Source: Sphingomonas sp. NFR04 (GTDB lineage Bacteria; Pseudomonadota; Alphaproteobacteria; Sphingomonadales; Sphingomonadaceae). From it: a stretch of 64,000 nt of DNA. The stretch spans positions 806,001-870,000 of the forward strand of contig NZ_FORV01000001.1 in the NCBI RefSeq assembly GCF_900114095.1, in the 5' to 3' direction. The position numbers and the translations under genes were made by a program. The notes below the pieces were generated by a model that saw nothing but the letters and a program-made list of their open reading frames with translations, was not told where the DNA came from and made no database searches. Positions 61,449 through 64,000 of the stretch are shown here, piece by piece (positions within the stretch are counted from its first letter, which is position 1; every line of letters starts with the position of its first letter).

Positions 61449-62405
61449 TCAGCCGAGCATTTCCTTCGGCGAGACATAACCGGGGTCATGCGCGAAGGGC
61501 AGCGGCGCGCCCGCGCGCAGTGCCGCCAGCACCGCAGCGAAGTCAGTCTCGCAGCGAAAGCCGAGCACGCGCTCGGCGAGGCTCGAATCATAGACACGGC
61601 CGATGCTGGCGGGCAGCGTCCAGCCGCGCGCTGCGTAGAGCGCCGGGGCATCCGGGAAGGCACGCGCGATCACCGCGGCGGCATCCCGCTTCAGCGCGGC
61701 GCAGTCGGCGCGGCCGAAGGGCGTCGGCGCGGAGATCACGAATACGCCGTGGCCGATCGCCGGCGCCCGTTCCAGCGCCACCAGATGCGCCCGCGCCGCA
61801 TCCTCCACCGTCAGGCGGCGATGGAGCAGCTCGTCGGCCTTGAGGTTCTCGCCCGAGGGCGTGGTATGGGTATCGTCGTCCTCGGGGAAGAAGCGGCTGG
61901 TGCGCAGCACGATCGTGGCGAGCCCCTGCTCTGCCCAGGCGATCCGGCACAGCCCCTCCGCGGCGAGTTTGGTGACGCCGTAGATGTTGCGCGGCGCGAG
62001 CGGCCCACTCGCCTCGTCGAGCCATATTGCCGAATCGCCTGCCTCGTCGCGGATCGCCTGGGAAATCATCAGCGAAGTGGTGGAGGTGAAGACGAACCGG
62101 TCATGCCCGGCGGCCTTCGCGCATTCGAGCAGGTTGAGCGTACCGGTCACATTGACGTCGACAAAGGTCTGCGCCGGGTACCGCACGATGTCCGGCTTGT
62201 GCAGCCCGCCGGCATGGATCACCGCCTCGATGCCATGGTCGGCAAAGACCTGCTCGACCAGCGCGCGATCGGCGACCGAGCCGAGCACGTCGGTATCGGC
62301 ACCCGGCGCGACGTCCAGTCCCACGACTGCATGCCCCGCCGCCCGCAGCATCGGCGCCAGGAAGCGCCCCAGCCAGCCCGACGATCCGGTGAGCAGCACC
62401 CGCAT
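61449..62405 (-). CDS. NAD(P)-dependent epimerase/dehydratase (extended SDR)
   Basis: 318 residues. Cofactor motif LLTGSSGWLGRFLAPML (GxxGxxG) at residues 4-20; the catalytic Tyr-Lys pair is in PRNIYGVTKLAAEGL and the Ser/Thr in FTSTTSLM. VIRTSRFFPEDDDTHTT-type VLRTSRFFPEDDD and FVISAPTPFGRAD mark substrate positions. It belongs to the COG0451 SDRs acting on nucleotide sugars or sugar acids; the substrate is unknown. The ATG overlaps the SBF transporter's TGA by one base, showing an operon. A sugar-acid role would fit the neighbouring TonB receptor. Confidence 0.85.
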   Translation of the reverse strand: MRVLLTGSSGWLGRFLAPMLRAAGHAVVGLDVAPGADTDVLGSVADRALVEQVFADHGIEAVIHAGGLHKPDIVRYPAQTFVDVNVTGTLNLLECAKAAGHDRFVFTSTTSLMISQAIRDEAGDSAIWLDEASGPLAPRNIYGVTKLAAEGLCRIAWAEQGLATIVLRTSRFFPEDDDTHTTPSGENLKADELLHRRLTVEDAARAHLVALERAPAIGHGVFVISAPTPFGRADCAALKRDAAAVIARAFPDAPALYAARGWTLPASIGRVYDSSLAERVLGFRCETDFAAVLAALRAGAPLPFAHDPGYVSPKEMLG

Positions 62406-63367
62406 CAGTCGCGCGCGCCATATTTGCGCGCCAGCACCGCGCAGACGAACAGCTGGAGCTGGTGGAAGATCATCAGCGGCAGCACGATCAGGCTCACCGC
62501 GCCGCCGGGAAACAGGATCGTCGCCATCGGGATGCCGCTCGCCATGCTCTTCTTCGATCCGCAGAAGACGATGGCGATCTCGTCCTCCTTGCTGAAGCCC
62601 AGCTTGCGGCTGCCGAACATCGTCACCGCGATGACGATGCCGAGCAGCACCGCGTTGAACGCCAGCACCAGTGCCAGGTCCCCCAGCGACACCCGGCCCC
62701 ATACGCCCGCCACCATGCCCTCGCTGAACGCGGCATAGACCACGAGCAGGATCGAGCCGCGATCGACCACCATGGTCAGCAGCCTGTGCTTGAGGATGAA
62801 GCCACCGATCAGCGGCCGCGCTGCCTGCCCCGCCGCGAAGGGCAGCAGGATCTGCATCGCGATCGATTCCAGCTGGGACAGCGAGAAGCCCGCACCGCTG
62901 TTGCTAGGCAATAGCAACGCCACGAGCAGCGGCGTGATGATCACGCCGATCAGATTGGAGAGCGAGGCGCTGCACAAGGCGGCCGGCACGTTGCCGCGTG
63001 CGATCGAGGTGAAGGCGATCGACGACTGCACGGTCGACGGCAACAGGCAGAGGAACAGGATGCCCAGCGCGATCCCGCCCGGCAGCACATGACCGGCCAG
63101 TGCATAGGCGCCGAGCCCGAGGATCGGGAAGAACAGGAAGGTGCTGAGGAACACGGTCAGCTGGAGCTGCCAGTTGGTCAGCCCCGCCCAGATCGCCGAA
63201 GGGGCCAGCCGCGCACCATAGAGGAAGAACAGCAGCGCCACCGCGATCGTCACCGCCTCGTCCGAAATGCTCGCCCACATGCCCCGCGCGGGAAACAGCG
63301 CGGCAAGGCCGACCGTGCCGAGCAGCATCAGCAGATAGGGATCGATCCAGCGACGAAGGGCAGCCAT
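62405..63367 (-). CDS. SBF-like (bile acid:sodium symporter) family transporter
   Basis: 320 residues with about nine or ten membrane helices. LFFLYGARLAPSAI, FLCLLPSTVQSSIAFTSIARGN and FCGSKKSMASGIPMATILFPG are characteristic of the SBF-like (YfeH/P7-type) group rather than classical bile-acid symporters. The inner-membrane substrate is unknown; sodium-coupled organic anion transport is the family norm. The ATG at 63367 opens the usual WIDPYLLMLLGTVGLAALFP. It is coupled to the epimerase gene downstream, and a ferritin-like gene lies 64 bp upstream on the same strand. Confidence 0.9.
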   Translation of the reverse strand: MAALRRWIDPYLLMLLGTVGLAALFPARGMWASISDEAVTIAVALLFFLYGARLAPSAIWAGLTNWQLQLTVFLSTFLFFPILGLGAYALAGHVLPGGIALGILFLCLLPSTVQSSIAFTSIARGNVPAALCSASLSNLIGVIITPLLVALLLPSNSGAGFSLSQLESIAMQILLPFAAGQAARPLIGGFILKHRLLTMVVDRGSILLVVYAAFSEGMVAGVWGRVSLGDLALVLAFNAVLLGIVIAVTMFGSRKLGFSKEDEIAIVFCGSKKSMASGIPMATILFPGGAVSLIVLPLMIFHQLQLFVCAVLARKYGARD

Positions 63368-63431
63368 GCGGGTACTCGCACCATGGAAACTGCGGTGCCC
63401 CATGCGCGCGCCTGCACGCCCGCGCAAGCGC

Positions 63432-64000
63432 TTAGGCCGCAGCCGCCGCCTGCATCGGATGCAATCCTTCGCCCGCATCCGCCCAGTCGGTGCGGCGGCG
63501 CACGAAGGGATTGAGGAACAGGAAGGGCAGCTTCACGAACAGCAGTTCGGAGTGGATGAACGTATCGACCGCCCGCTCCCACCAGCGCGGTTCGCGCTTC
63601 CCGTGCGCGCGCAGCCAGCCGTCATAGGGGGCCCAATGGCTCGGCTCGTCCTTCTCGATGATCCGGAAGATGCGGGTCAGCACCTTGTCGCTCAGCACCG
63701 CCGGATGGTTCAGCAGGATATGGACCTGGCGGTGGCCGCGCTGTTCGGTCAGCGAGATCACCCGGCAGAGCTTCTCGAACTGCGCATCGTCCTCGATCAG
63801 CTTCTGCGTATCGAGCGCGTCGATGGGGCGACGGAACATGATCTCGACGAACCGGTCGATATGCCCGCAGGTCCGGTCCACCGTCAGCGGCATCCGCCCC
63901 TGCAGCTCGAACCAGCGCTTGAACATCTGGTAATGCTTGCGCTCGTCGGCGCGGTGCTTCTCGATCGCGGCGATCAGCGCGTGGTCGTCCGGCGCGCGCA
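63432..64000 (-). CDS. Ferritin-like/diiron protein, N-terminus outside the window
   Basis: 188 codons are visible up to the window edge. The sequence contains ALIAAIEKHRADERKHYQMFKRWF and IIEKDEPSHWAPYDGWLRAHG: two E-x2-H pairs (DERKH and EPSH) that would ligate a diiron centre in a ferritin-like four-helix bundle, as in COQ7/MiaE-type hydroxylases. The C-terminal stretch has a hydrophobic VKLPFLFLNPFVRRRTDW. Its role is unknown. The first ligand region is missing because the gene continues beyond base 64000. Confidence 0.7.
   Translation of the reverse strand, partial: RAPDDHALIAAIEKHRADERKHYQMFKRWFELQGRMPLTVDRTCGHIDRFVEIMFRRPIDALDTQKLIEDDAQFEKLCRVISLTEQRGHRQVHILLNHPAVLSDKVLTRIFRIIEKDEPSHWAPYDGWLRAHGKREPRWWERAVDTFIHSELLFVKLPFLFLNPFVRRRTDWADAGEGLHPMQAAAAA

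Overview
The window is GC-rich, densely coded chromosomal DNA from an alphaproteobacterium, most likely a sphingomonad (Sphingomonas or a close relative). Supporting genes are an exosortase-A (PEP-CTERM) associated polysaccharide gene group, a TIGR02300 (FYDLN acid) protein, the alphaproteobacterial F1-ATPase zeta-inhibitor (DUF1476), two TonB-dependent receptors and several DUFs common in Sphingomonadales. I see no prophage, integrase, transposase, plasmid backbone or CRISPR array. The mobile-looking DNA is made of short palindromic repeats between genes and, in one case, inside a gene.

Layout. 1-5.8 kb: end of glnB, glnA, a secreted M13 metallopeptidase, a methyltransferase/S24-repressor pair and two small sphingomonad proteins. 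5.8-10.4 kb: a partial exosortase-A polysaccharide group (glycosyltransferase, small membrane protein, O-ligase, acyltransferase). 10.3-15.9 kb: PfpI/DJ-1 protein, topoisomerase IB with an MscS channel, a YkvA protein, an FMN-binding stress protein, a divergent glucokinase-like protein and a DUF805 protein. 15.9-24.2 kb: thiolase, MaoC hydratase, bifunctional PutA carrying an in-frame repeat insertion, PHA depolymerase and an ABC exporter. 24.3-33.9 kb: a GAF/EAL protein, an FAD oxidoreductase, the ohrR/ohr peroxide module with visible operators, an orphan flagellar-rod-like protein, a Tat-type hydrolase and a LysR/DUF1857/Old Yellow Enzyme/cupin group.

34.0-39.3 kb is a conserved housekeeping block: tRNA-Ala(GGC), TIGR02300 protein, aroA, cmk, rpsA, ihfB and tRNA-Leu(TAA). 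39.4-41.8 kb holds a TonB receptor behind a textbook cobalamin riboswitch. 41.8-50.5 kb: Nudix hydrolase, orphan solute-binding lipoprotein, DUF4112 protein, RNase T2, nadC, two HTH proteins, nadA, a membrane protein and an MBL-fold hydrolase. 50.6-52.7 kb is a BlaR1/BlaI-type sensor pair with its operator. 53.0-58.1 kb: leuC, a tiny exported peptide, leuD, a quinone oxidoreductase, two small proteins, then zeta inhibitor, bolA and grxD. 58.1-64 kb: a large TonB receptor, an epimerase, an SBF-like transporter and a truncated ferritin-like protein.

Most of the window is ordinary core metabolism (nitrogen, NAD, leucine, shikimate, proline, PHA). The points most worth a second look are the 111-bp palindromic element read through in frame inside putA, the related element at 44.3 kb that carries a nested palindrome, the B12 riboswitch assigning a substrate to an otherwise anonymous TonB receptor, the glucokinase-like protein with altered catalytic motifs, the two uncharacterised regulators between nadC and nadA, the alternative start in the Tat hydrolase gene and several unlisted small genes. 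I found no clear evidence for a wholly new multi-gene system.
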